In this document: positions 1 to 7,695 of the stretch, one piece after another
Layout of the letters: each line of letters begins with the position of its first letter
How positions within the stretch are numbered: position 1 is the stretch's first letter
Assembly: GCF_016718685.1 (NCBI RefSeq)
Contig: NZ_JADKCX010000148.1
Coordinates: 1 to 13,359, forward strand
Source of the DNA: Haliscomenobacter sp.
GTDB taxonomy: Bacteria; Bacteroidota; Bacteroidia; Chitinophagales; Saprospiraceae
Direction of reading: 5' to 3'
Length of the DNA: 13,359 nucleotides
Translations under genes and position numbers: made by a program
Notes under the pieces: model-generated
The model's input: only the letters and a program-made list of their open reading frames with translations
The model's database searches: none
What the model was told of the DNA's origin: nothing

Positions 1-1632
1 GCCGCCTACCAGACCTTTACGGGGAATCCCAACATGTTTCCGGTTGAGCTGGCGGCAGTTCGCGCCATCACCAAAGCCGATGTATTGCGGGTTTTTAACC
101 AATACGTCAAAAACAAACCTGCTGTAATCCTCAGCATCCTGCCCAAATCTGGCGAGGTAAAACCTGCCGCTGCTGACAACTACAAGGTGGATGAGTCCAA
201 ATACGTCGCCCCTCCGGATCAATACGCTGGCTTGACCTATGTAAAGGCCAAAGACAACTTTGACCGCAGCAAAAAACCGGGTTCCAGCACCAACCCAGTG
301 GTGACTGTGCCCACCCTTTGGCGCTCCAAATTGGCCAACGGCGTACAAATCATTGGTACGCAGAACTCCGAAATCCCTACGGTTACCTTGTCGATCAGCG
401 TCAAAGGTGGTCAAATGTTGGACCCATTGGACAAAGTTGGTCTGGCGAACCTGTGCAGCCAAATGATGCGCGAGGGCACCGAAAATTACAGTGCCGAAGC
501 TTTTGAAGACGAGTTGCGCAACCTGGGCGCCAGCATCAACGTTGGCGTAAGCGAGACGGAACTTACTTTTTCGATGAATGCGCTGGTGAAAAACCTGGAC
601 AAAAGCATTGCTCTATTGGAAGAACGGGTGTACCGCTCCAAATTTAAAGAAGAGGATTTTAACCGCATCAAACAAAACACCATCCGGGGCATCATCAACA
701 GTTCGACGCAAGCTGCCGGGGTTGCCAGCGAAGTTTTCCAGGCGCTGCTCTACGGCAAAAAAGACATCCGTGGCTATGCCGTCGAAGGAACTGAAGAAAC
801 AGTAGGCCGAATCACCCTGGCAGATGTGGAACAGTATTACCGCAACAACATTTCGGCACCATTGACCAATGTGGTGGTGGTGGGCGACATCAAACAGCAA
901 GAGATGCTGCCCAAATTGGCTTTTTTGAATAAAATGACGACAAAACCCGTCACGCTACCCGTACTTAAGCCCCTGATGCAAAGCAACAAAGCCAAAATCT
1001 ACATCGTGGATCAACCCAAAGCAGCTCAATCAGAAATCCGCATTGGTTACGACGCGCTGCCTTTTGACGCCACGGGTGAGTTTTTCAAGGCCGGTTTGAT
1101 GAACTATAACCTGGGCGGCTCTTTCAACAGCCGCATCAACCTCAATTTGCGGGAAGACAAAGGCTATACGTATGGCGCCCGTTCTGGTTTTTCGGGTTAC
1201 CAGACTTCTGGATTTTATGTGGCCAGCGCCGGGGTAAAAGCAACAGCTACCGATAGCTCAGTAGTGGAATTCATGAAGGAAATCAACAAGTTTCGCAACT
1301 CCGGTATAACGGATGCAGAGCTCAACTTTATGAAAAGTTCGATTGGCCAACGCGATGCGCTACGTTACGAAACGGGTTTCCAAAAGGCGGGCTTTTTGAA
1401 CCAAATCATCAAGTACAACCTGCCGGATGGGTTCACCAAAAAGCAAAGCGAGATCATCAAAACCATCACCAAAACCGAGCTCAATGCCCTGGCCAAGAAG
1501 TTGCTCAAGCCTGAAGCGGCCTACATTCTGGTGGTGGGAGACAAAGCTTTGATCAAGCCGGGCTTGGAGAAGTTGGGGTACGAGATTGTCGAGCTGGATA
1601 AAAAGGGAAATGTGGTGGTAGCCAGGCCATAA
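1..1632 (+). CDS. M16 (insulinase/pitrilysin) family zinc peptidase, C-terminal part
   Basis: The frame is open from base 1, so this is the 3' part (543 residues) of a gene starting before the window; the ATG at 34 is internal. Residues 1-55 are the end of the first M16 half, followed by a linker and a second half from about residue 105 to the end. At the place of the zinc motif HxxEH the second half reads NLCSQ (about residues 150-154), so it is the non-catalytic half. That is normal for the second half of single-chain M16 enzymes and not decay. The substrate-closing segment LREDKGYTYGARS (about 383-395) is well kept. Family members degrade peptides in the periplasm or at the cell surface, and in Bacteroidota are typically about 900 residues or longer. 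The catalytic half, and any signal peptide, lie outside the window. There is no frameshift in 1.6 kb. The gene converges on the M61 gene. Confidence 0.93.
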   Translation, partial: AAYQTFTGNPNMFPVELAAVRAITKADVLRVFNQYVKNKPAVILSILPKSGEVKPAAADNYKVDESKYVAPPDQYAGLTYVKAKDNFDRSKKPGSSTNPVVTVPTLWRSKLANGVQIIGTQNSEIPTVTLSISVKGGQMLDPLDKVGLANLCSQMMREGTENYSAEAFEDELRNLGASINVGVSETELTFSMNALVKNLDKSIALLEERVYRSKFKEEDFNRIKQNTIRGIINSSTQAAGVASEVFQALLYGKKDIRGYAVEGTEETVGRITLADVEQYYRNNISAPLTNVVVVGDIKQQEMLPKLAFLNKMTTKPVTLPVLKPLMQSNKAKIYIVDQPKAAQSEIRIGYDALPFDATGEFFKAGLMNYNLGGSFNSRINLNLREDKGYTYGARSGFSGYQTSGFYVASAGVKATATDSSVVEFMKEINKFRNSGITDAELNFMKSSIGQRDALRYETGFQKAGFLNQIIKYNLPDGFTKKQSEIIKTITKTELNALAKKLLKPEAAYILVVGDKALIKPGLEKLGYEIVELDKKGNVVVARP

Positions 1633-1639
1633 AGATGTT

Positions 1640-1718
1640 CACCACGGATTTTCACAGATTTGCACAGATTTTTTTAGCAATTAAATTAAATCTGTGCGAA
1701 TCTGTGGTATCTGTGGTG
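1640..1718. terminator. Long imperfect hairpin between convergent genes
   Basis: The left arm 1640-1671 and right arm 1688-1718 pair over about 31 bases, with two G-T pairs in the inner part, one near the outer end, a mismatch and one bulge. The loop is 16 bases. Each arm contains the word CACAGATT (or its complement) twice. It lies between the stop of the M16 gene and the stop of the M61 gene, so it could end transcription from both sides. Its internal repeats also fit a dispersed intergenic repeat of the 'cacagatt' kind found in many genomes. The terminator role is inferred from structure and position. Confidence 0.6.
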
Positions 1719-1725
1719 CTAAACA

Positions 1726-3535
1726 CTAAGGCGAAACCTTCCCCATCAACCAGCCCTCCAAAATTGCGCTTTGTAATTTATCCACATTGGACTGTGGTGA
1801 AATTTTGAACGAGCGCTCCAATTTTTTACCCAAAACCAAGCTCAGTAATTTTTTCTCCCCGCGCTGCACCACGACCAATTTCACTTCATCTCCGGGCAAC
1901 TGGTCTTTGATCATGTTGCCAAAAGGAAAGGCGTTAGCGGGCTGATTGTCAATCTCCAAAATGATGTCCCTGCGGCGCAATCCCGCCTGCCAGGCCGGCG
2001 AATCGAATTCTACTGCGGTAATCACGGTACTGTCTTTGGCCACACGGGTTGTGACCCCCAACCAGCCCCCCGGCACCGTTTGTCGCTCCAGGTCAATGTG
2101 GAGACCGGCTTGATCCAAGTATTTGGTGTAATCAAGTTCGGTGGTGCTACCGACGTAGCGAAACAGCTCTTCCAGATTGGTTCCCGCGATGTCTTCACAT
2201 ACTTTGCGAAATTCCTGCTCCGTAAATCCCCGTTGTTGTTTGAGATAGTATTCCTGGTACAGGGTGCGCATCACATCGTCCAGCGATTTTTTGTTGCCCG
2301 TGAGGTAGCGCATGTGCAAATCAAACATCCAACCCACGATGGGGCCTTTGTCGTAATAAGAAATGGTTTTGTTCACCTCATCTCCGGTGCGCCAAAAGGG
2401 CCATCGCTCCAGGTTTCGTAACTGGCTTGCAGGAGGGTTTGATACAAACGCCCAGGTTTGTCTTCAAAACCCTGGATGTTTTTGCGGAGCGCTTCCAATA
2501 ACTCTTCATCACTACACAAACCAGCCCGGCGCAGCAGCAGGTATTCATAATACACCGTCAAGCCTTCCGAAATCCAAAGTTGATTGGTGCGGCTGCCCTG
2601 ATCGTAATCAAAAGGGCCAAGTTCAATGGGGCGGATGCGTTTGACGTTGTAGTGGTGGAAATATTCATGGGCCAAAAAAAACAAGGTACGCAGGCGGCTT
2701 TGGGGATTGTTTTGGCTTTCGCCCGTAAAGGCAAAAGTAGTCGAGTTCAAGTGTTCGATGCCGCCGCCGCCGGGGCCGATGGCGATGAAAGTGTAGTCTT
2801 GGTAAGGGATGTCGCCGATGAGGTCTACCGAGGCTTGCACGATTTTTTGCAAGTCATTCATCAGGGAACTTTGTCAAATTGCCCCAGTTTGTAGCCGATA
2901 AAGCGGTGGGTTTTTCCTGCAACGCTGAACGGAGGCAATTCTTCCAGATTACCCACCAACAGTGGGCTATCGTATAGAATGTCGAAATTGGTCGCCTTGA
3001 AGGTGTAAGGTTTTCCCGGAACGGCCTCCAGTCCGGTTGCGACATTTTTCCAGGAAGAAAGAGGAACAACCTGTACTACCGAAGGGTGCGCAAGGTGGCC
3101 AACGGGATACATAAATACCCCGCCCGGGAGAATGTAGCCTCGTTCTTCATCCAGGTAGGGCGTGGCCACAAAAGAACGTTGCGTTTTGACCTGATAATTC
3201 AACACGATGCCCCGGCGGGAAACTGCATGCACGCGCCAGGTATTGTCGTTGATTTTTTCCCACTGCAAGGGTTTGCCTTTGCTGTCAAGGGCTTTAAACT
3301 GCTCAACGTATTGGGCAAAATCCAGGCGTTGGTAGTAGCCGGGCGTCCAAACGGGCATTTTAAAATCAATGGATTCCACGCCGAAACCCTGGCATTGCAG
3401 GTTGACCTGAAAAATGTGCGCAGCGGGTTGTTCCATCGAAATGGTAAAAGTAATGGAACTTGGACGAGCCAGCAGCACTGTAGTTGAAGTGATCAAGAGC
3501 AACAATAAACAACTGAATTTGGCTATAGATTTCAT
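1726..3535 (-). CDS. M61 glycyl-aminopeptidase-like metallopeptidase with PDZ domain (two frameshifts)
   Basis: Three consecutive minus-strand frames (3535-2861, 2861-2373, 2376-1726) read as one protein of about 603 residues, the usual M61 length. It starts with a signal peptide (MKSIAKFSCLLLLL..., residues 1-23) and an N-terminal beta domain with the motif WTPGYY. The catalytic domain follows, with GGGGIEHLNST, the zinc motif HEYFH at about residues 290-294 and SEGLTVYYE with the third ligand Glu at about 324. A PDZ domain (GWLGVTT..., AGLRRRDIILEIDNQPA) ends it. The enzyme is probably periplasmic and cleaves peptides from their N-terminus, as known for the family. The first break (2862-2866) fits one missing C in a C run. 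The second (about 2393-2400) fits one missing base, after which the protein reads PFWRTGDEVNKTISYYDKG as expected. The TGATG overlap at the first break imitates coupled genes but falls inside the conserved domain. The gene is most likely intact in the organism. Confidence 0.9.
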
Positions 3536-3550
3536 AGAAAAGGCTTAAGG

Positions 3551-3599
3551 CTCACCTTCCCTATCAAAAACAGGTGAGGTGAATTGAAGTAGAAAGATA
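3551..3599 (-). promoter_or_regulatory. Weak promoter-like element and short inverted repeat upstream of the M61 gene
   Basis: On the minus strand TATCTTTC (3599-3592) differs by one base from the Bacteroidota -7 consensus TAnnTTTG. Between it and the start codon at 3535 is a perfect 7-base inverted repeat, CTCACCT (3551-3557) and AGGTGAG (3572-3578), with 14 bases between. No good -33 TTG at normal spacing was found. The promoter call is tentative; the repeat could be an operator or a leader hairpin. Confidence 0.3.
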
Positions 3600-3702
3600 G
3601 GATTTTATTGCAACAGGAGGCTTTTAAGTCTTCAAACTTTGCAGCTGATTTTTCTCAAAAGCTCCCGTTGCAAAACCAATCAAGGTACATTCAAAACACC
3701 CC

Positions 3703-3870
3703 CAGGCAAAGTGAAAAGCGAAAAGCGAATAGCGAATAGCAACACACAATCTGTATTTTCAGATCAATATTGCCAATAAAAATAACATCACTTTTCATTT
3801 TTCACTTTTCACTTTTCACTTTTCACTTTTCACTTTTCGCTTTTCACTTTTCGCTTTTCGCTTTGGCCAG
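3703..3870. repeat. Heptamer tandem array with inverted ends
   Basis: Bases 3791-3860 are ten consecutive 7-base units of CTTTTCA, CTTTTCG or the variant TTTTTCA, plus CTTT to 3864. On the minus strand these read TGAAAAG and CGAAAAG. A short inverted counterpart, AAAGTGAAAAGCGAAAAGCGAA, lies at 3708-3729 and is followed by two GCGAATA words. The outer ends also match: CAGGCAAAG at 3703-3711 against CTGGCCAAAG read on the minus strand from 3870. The right end overlaps the last codons and stop of the cytochrome gene. Together with AT-rich sequence at 3600-3702 this fills the 308-base gap between the cytochrome and M61 genes. No gene was seen in the gap. Confidence 0.85.
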
Positions 3871-4763
3871 GTCTTTTGGCGTTTCTAATTTTGGCTGAGC
3901 CATCAAATAAGTATAAATTGCTTTCAGTGCTTCATCGTCTTGCTGAGCGATGTTTTGCCAGGGCATGAATTTTTGATCGAGTTTTTTGCCTTCGGGAGTG
4001 ACTCCGGATCGAATGGTTTTTATAAAGCCTTCTTCCCCCATTTGGCCAAATTCCCACCGGGGGTAATGTTGGCTCCAGCTGGTCCAGCTGGGTCATGGTT
4101 TGGAGCACCATTTAGTTGTTCGCCATGACAGGCACGGCATCCACTTACTTGCACCAGATAAGCGCCATAAACCCTGCTATCCTTTTTGGTAGGACTGGTT
4201 TTCAACTTGGCGTTATGATCCAGGTATTCCGCAGGAATTGGTTTACCTAATGCACCAGCCTGTACCAAAACCTTGGCCAATAAGGTAAATTGGGAGTCTT
4301 CCCAATCCTTTTTGACCGGAGGAACAGTTTTGATGTACGCGATGATCTGGCTGAGGTGTTCTTCGCTTAGTGAATGAAATTCATTGGCAGGCATGATGAA
4401 CAGTGGGCGACCACCGAGTCCAACTCCGTGTCGAATAGCCCGAACCCAATCGGCGTCGCGGTACGCCTTGGTCACTCCAGCCGGAGTTAAATTAGGTGCG
4501 ATCAGGACACCGAAAGCTGGGTCATTTAGAAATTTCGTGCCTTCCAATTGGTTGCCATGGCAATGGGTACAAAGATTGTTGACCCATTTTTTACCTTCAG
4601 CCAGACTCAGTGAATCTTGTGGAATTTTCAGGCTGACTGGTTGAATGTCGTAGTTTTTTTTCAGCCTTTGATTGTAGGAAGCATTCATCAGGAAAACGGT
4701 ACAAAAAAGGATGAATAAAACTCCGCCCAGGATGATGCCAGTCCATTTGAGTATTTTTCTCAT
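3844..4763 (-). CDS. Membrane-anchored diheme cytochrome c (one frameshift)
   Basis: The protein is about 306 residues after joining two frames (4763-4020 and 4041-3844). It has one N-terminal membrane segment (residues 8-26) and then two cytochrome c domains. The first heme site is CTHCH (65-69) with the likely Met ligand in IMPANEF (M124). The second is CRACH (209-213), with FMPWQN after the break. It should carry electrons on the outer face of the inner membrane; the partner is not in the window. The frames join at a run of five C (4035-4039, G on the coding strand). One added G restores NLAKWGEEGFIKTIRSG. The last residues (AKAKSEK) are encoded by the heptamer array, so the natural C-terminus may have been altered by the repeat. 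It lies 153 bp downstream of the response regulator in the same direction but has its own promoter-like element, so it may be separately transcribed. Confidence 0.9.
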
Positions 4764-4818
4764 GGCCCAAAAAGTTTTAAGTGTTAATGGATGAATTGAT
4801 TGTGCTTTGAAAGCAGCA

Positions 4819-4826
4819 TAAAGATA
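4819..4826 (-). promoter_or_regulatory. Promoter -7-like element for the cytochrome gene
   Basis: The minus strand reads TATCTTTA, one base from TAnnTTTG, 56 bases before the cytochrome start codon. A clear -33 TTG is absent, which would fit a promoter that needs an activator. The 15-base direct repeats at 4852-4889 lie immediately upstream. Moderate to low confidence. Confidence 0.35.
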
Positions 4827-4850
4827 AGGGCGAGACCTACCGCTAATCCA

Positions 4851-4889
4851 GCGTAGATTTGCGTAAACGGACTACGCAGATTTGCGTAA
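4851..4889. promoter_or_regulatory. Pair of 15-base direct repeats, candidate regulator binding sites
   Basis: CGTAGATTTGCGTAA (4852-4866) and CGCAGATTTGCGTAA (4875-4889) match at 14 of 15 bases and are 23 bp apart start to start, about two DNA turns. The second copy is also a dyad, TACGCA-GATT-TGCGTA (4874-4889); the first is a weaker one. They lie in the gap between the response-regulator stop and the cytochrome start, roughly at -40 and -60 relative to the promoter-like element. This is a usual arrangement for an activator, and NarL/LuxR regulators bind short dyads. The regulator identity is inference. Confidence 0.45.
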
Positions 4890-4916
4890 TTTGATCAAAA
4901 ATGAGGTGAAATAATT

Positions 4917-5558
4917 TTAGACAAGCTTATTTTTGATGGCCAATTGCACCAAACCGGCAATACCCTTTACCTCTAGTTTTTGGATCAGGTTATTGCGGTG
5001 GGTATCCACGGTTCGGGGGCTAATGAAGAGTTGCTGGCCGATTTCGGTGCTGGAAAAACCCTGCGCGACCAGTTTTAGTATTTCGAGTTCTCTCTCGCTG
5101 AGCAGTTCCAACAAGGCTTGGTTTTGAATGGAAGCAGCAGGTTTGGCAAGGGCAAGCGCAACTTCGCCAGCAAAATATTTCTCTCCTTTGTGTACCTTAA
5201 AGATGGCAGCAGACAGTTCTTCGATGGAGGTATTTTTGAACAAAAACCCATCTGCACCTTTTTCGATGGCCTGCTGGATGATGCTGCGTTCATTGAGCAT
5301 GGTAAGCATGATGACTTTTATGCCGAAATAATCTTTTTTGAGTTGTTCCAAAGTTTCCAACCCATTCATGATGGGCATTTCGTAGTCAAGCATTACGACA
5401 TCAGCCCTAATCCCCCGACGAAAGGCATCCAGAACTTCGCGACCATTGGCGGCATCTGCTACAATTTCAACCTGCGGAATCTGTTCTAAAATAGAAACAA
5501 ACCCTTTCCGCACCAGTTGGTGGTCATCGGCAATCAATACCCTGATTTTTGGTTCCAT
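4917..5558 (-). CDS. NarL/LuxR-family response regulator
   Basis: The protein is 213 residues, the normal length. The receiver domain (about 4-122) has the acidic pair D11/D12, phospho-acceptor D58 in VMLDYEMP, T86 and K108. The C-terminal GerE/LuxR helix-turn-helix domain (about 150-213) has LSERELEILKLVAQGFSSTE and ISPRTVDTHRNNL. The ATG is 6 bp after the stop of the histidine kinase, so the two are co-transcribed and probably a cognate pair: the kinase phosphorylates D58 and the regulator then binds DNA as a dimer. The target genes are unknown; the nearest candidate is the downstream cytochrome, whose upstream region carries paired repeats. The reading frame is intact. Confidence 0.95.
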   Translation of the reverse strand: MEPKIRVLIADDHQLVRKGFVSILEQIPQVEIVADAANGREVLDAFRRGIRADVVMLDYEMPIMNGLETLEQLKKDYFGIKVIMLTMLNERSIIQQAIEKGADGFLFKNTSIEELSAAIFKVHKGEKYFAGEVALALAKPAASIQNQALLELLSERELEILKLVAQGFSSTEIGQQLFISPRTVDTHRNNLIQKLEVKGIAGLVQLAIKNKLV

Positions 5559-5564
5559 AATATG

Positions 5565-7525
5565 TTATTTTTCAGGATCATTCAGTGGTATGCGGATGAT
5601 AGAAATGGTTCCTTTAGGTGTAGCTCCCTCCGTTTGAAAAACCCCACCCAGGGTGCTCACCCGGCTGAGGATGTTCAATAGGCCCATACTTCCCTGTGCT
5701 CTGGCCCGTTCAAAATCAAAGCCTTGTCCATCGTCTTCCATGCGCAGAATCAGGCTCCCTCCCGCCAAGTACAGGATCACCAATACCTTACCTGCATTGG
5801 CGTGTTTGACAATGTTGTTGAGCAATTCCTGAGCCACCCGATACACCCCAATTTCTACTTTTTCATCCAGGTGCTCGGGTACCAGGCTGCTTTCAAACTC
5901 GTATTGCAAAGCCGTACTCTGTAAAGTATTGCGCAGCAACATTTCCAGGCTTGGCGCTAGTCCGTGCTGCTCCAGCATAGGCGGCAACATGGTATGGGAG
6001 ATATTGCGCACTTCGGTACATGACTCGTCCAGTTGTTGGGCCAGCTGTCCAATTTGCAGGGCTTCTTGAGGTGCAATGTTGGCAATTTTGGACTGTAAGG
6101 CACTGAAACCCAGTTTGAGGGCCACCATTTCTTGTGCGATGCCATCGTGTAAGTCTTTGGCGATGCGTTTGCGCTCGGCTTCCTGAGCTTCGATTACCGC
6201 ATTGAGGCCCAATTGTTGTTCCTCAATAAGGGCGGCATCCAGCTCCACTTTTTTGCGCAAGCGGAAGCGATTCCAAAACAGCCAGCCCAATAATGCAAAA
6301 GCCAAGAACGCTGCTATCAAGCCCCAAATCCAGGTTTGTTGACGAAATAAAACGCTTTCCTGTTTTTCAATTTTGAGTTGCTGGTTGATAATTTCGGTCT
6401 CCTTTTTCTGGGTTTGGTACTTGGCTTCCATGTCCGCCAGGACTTTGGAATTGTCGATGGTAAACAAGGAATCATCCAGCGCCCTGAATTTTTTGTACCA
6501 CACCAATGCCTCTTTGGGTTGCCCCAGCAATTCGTAGGAACGGGCAATTTCTTCGTAATACACCGCAAGGGGATCCAGCAATTTATGTTTTTGCATGATG
6601 GCATAGCCTTTCATGGCAAAGGCCAGTCCTTTCTGGGGCTGCCCCAGGGAATTGTATACGGCAGTGCTATTGATGTAGGGAAAGACAAGGTTGGTTTCCC
6701 GATTGGCTTCTTGCAAATACTGGATGGATTTTTCACAATTGGGGAGGGCTTCCTGGTTTTTACCCAATTTGTGCAACAAATGGCAAACCCCTCCAATCAT
6801 CACCCCAGCCACAAATTTGTTGTTGTTTTTAAGGGCCATGTCGATGCCTTTGCGGGAGTATTCCATTGATTTGTCAAAATCGTTTTTCCCATTGTAGGCC
6901 ACCGCGAGGTTGTTGTAGGTAAAAATCGTCTTGCGGTCATCACCAACCTGGAGCCTTATTTTTAGGGCTTTTTCCAGGTATTCAATGGCTTTGTCCGGGA
7001 ATTCTGCATCTGCATATACGTTCCCAAGGTTGCTGTATGCAGAGGCAAGATTCTCCAAATCCCCAATTTTTCGCGAATATTTTGCTGCAAGGTAGAGGTA
7101 ATACTGCGCCGAATCATTTTGATAAAAATCCTGGTAAGTCCCACCTAAACCATTGTAAGCATCCGCCTGAATCGCTTGATCTTTGATTTTTTTACCGATG
7201 TCCAGCTGTTTTTTAAGCACCCGAATCGCCGCTTCTTTTTCCCCTTTGTCCTGATAAGCTTTAGCGCGCACGTGCAGTGCATTGGCTTCTCCTTTGAGTG
7301 AATGGGCAGCCTTAGCCATTCGCTCCAGGGTATCGGCATAAGCAAACGACACTTCAGATCTTGCATTTGGGCTTCCTGGGCCAGGGCGTAATACGTTTCA
7401 ATTTTTTCGCTGGGTCAGGTTTCTTTCGAAATACCCGACGCAGGCTATCCGCCAGGGCTTTTGCCCTACCACAGTGCTGATGATTAGACAAAAAGGATGG
7501 TTAAAGGTGTTTTTCCTTACTACCC
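5565..7525 (-). CDS. TPR-containing sensor histidine kinase (HisKA_3 type); 5' end frameshifted
   Basis: The clean frame 7352-5565 gives 595 residues. Tetratricopeptide-like helical repeats occupy about 1-300 (for example ASAYSNLGNVYADAEFPDKA, 103-122). A coiled-coil-like stretch at 305-338, one membrane helix (341-360) and a second short coil follow. The HisKA_3 dimerisation domain has phospho-acceptor H402 in AKDLHDGIAQE. The HATPase domain has YRVAQELLNNIVKHA (504-518), EDDGQGF (539-545) and GSMGLLNI (554-561). TPR repeats outside the membrane with a cytoplasmic kinase are common in Bacteroidota. The real start is upstream of 7352. Frame-hopping recovers EKIETYYALAQEAQMQDLK (about 7417-7362), KALADSLRRVF (about 7462-7430) and a signal-peptide-like LIISTVVGQ (7487-7461), with one base missing near 7362, 7417 and 7460. 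The start is therefore placed near 7525, approximately. It forms an operon with the regulator. Confidence 0.92.
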
Positions 7526-7695
7526 CGAATTTTACCAGGATCAATTTCCCGGTTGAGGTCAACACATTGCACACCAGCCTTGGTGTTCAGAGCCCTAATG
7601 TATACAAAATCCAGCAATTTCGCACTGAACAATCTAGTAATTCTACCCGTTTAAACCACTGAAAAAATTACCTTTGCGCAACCATACTGCCAAAT
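7526..7695. other. Divergent intergenic region between kinase and carboxylase genes
   Basis: This stretch holds the 5' end of the kinase gene on the minus strand, whose start is not resolved, and the start region of the carboxylase on the plus strand. The only element I can point to is TACCTTTG at 7669-7676. Frame damage in the neighbouring kinase start suggests bases are also missing here. Confidence 0.4.
7669..7676 (+). promoter_or_regulatory. Bacteroidota-type -7 element of the carboxylase gene
   Basis: TACCTTTG matches TAnnTTTG exactly and is followed by GCGCA. It lies 19 bases before the ATG at 7696, giving a very short leader. No TTG was found at the expected -33 spacing; a missing base in this stretch could have removed it. 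Confidence 0.5.

Noticed and set aside
430..480. Loss of the HxxEH zinc motif in the M16 protein (NLCSQ instead)
   Set aside because: This is the second half of a two-half M16 enzyme, which normally lacks the zinc motif; the catalytic half lies upstream of the window.
2861..2863. TGATG overlap as a translationally coupled two-gene arrangement
   Set aside because: The junction is within the conserved M61 domain and one base restores a normal protein, so a missing base is the simpler explanation.
2373..2864. Programmed -1 ribosomal frameshifting in the M61 gene
   Set aside because: No slippery heptamer with a following stem was seen, and the same kind of break occurs in many unrelated genes in the window.
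3791..3864. CRISPR array
   Set aside because: The 7-base units are contiguous with no spacers, and no cas genes are present.
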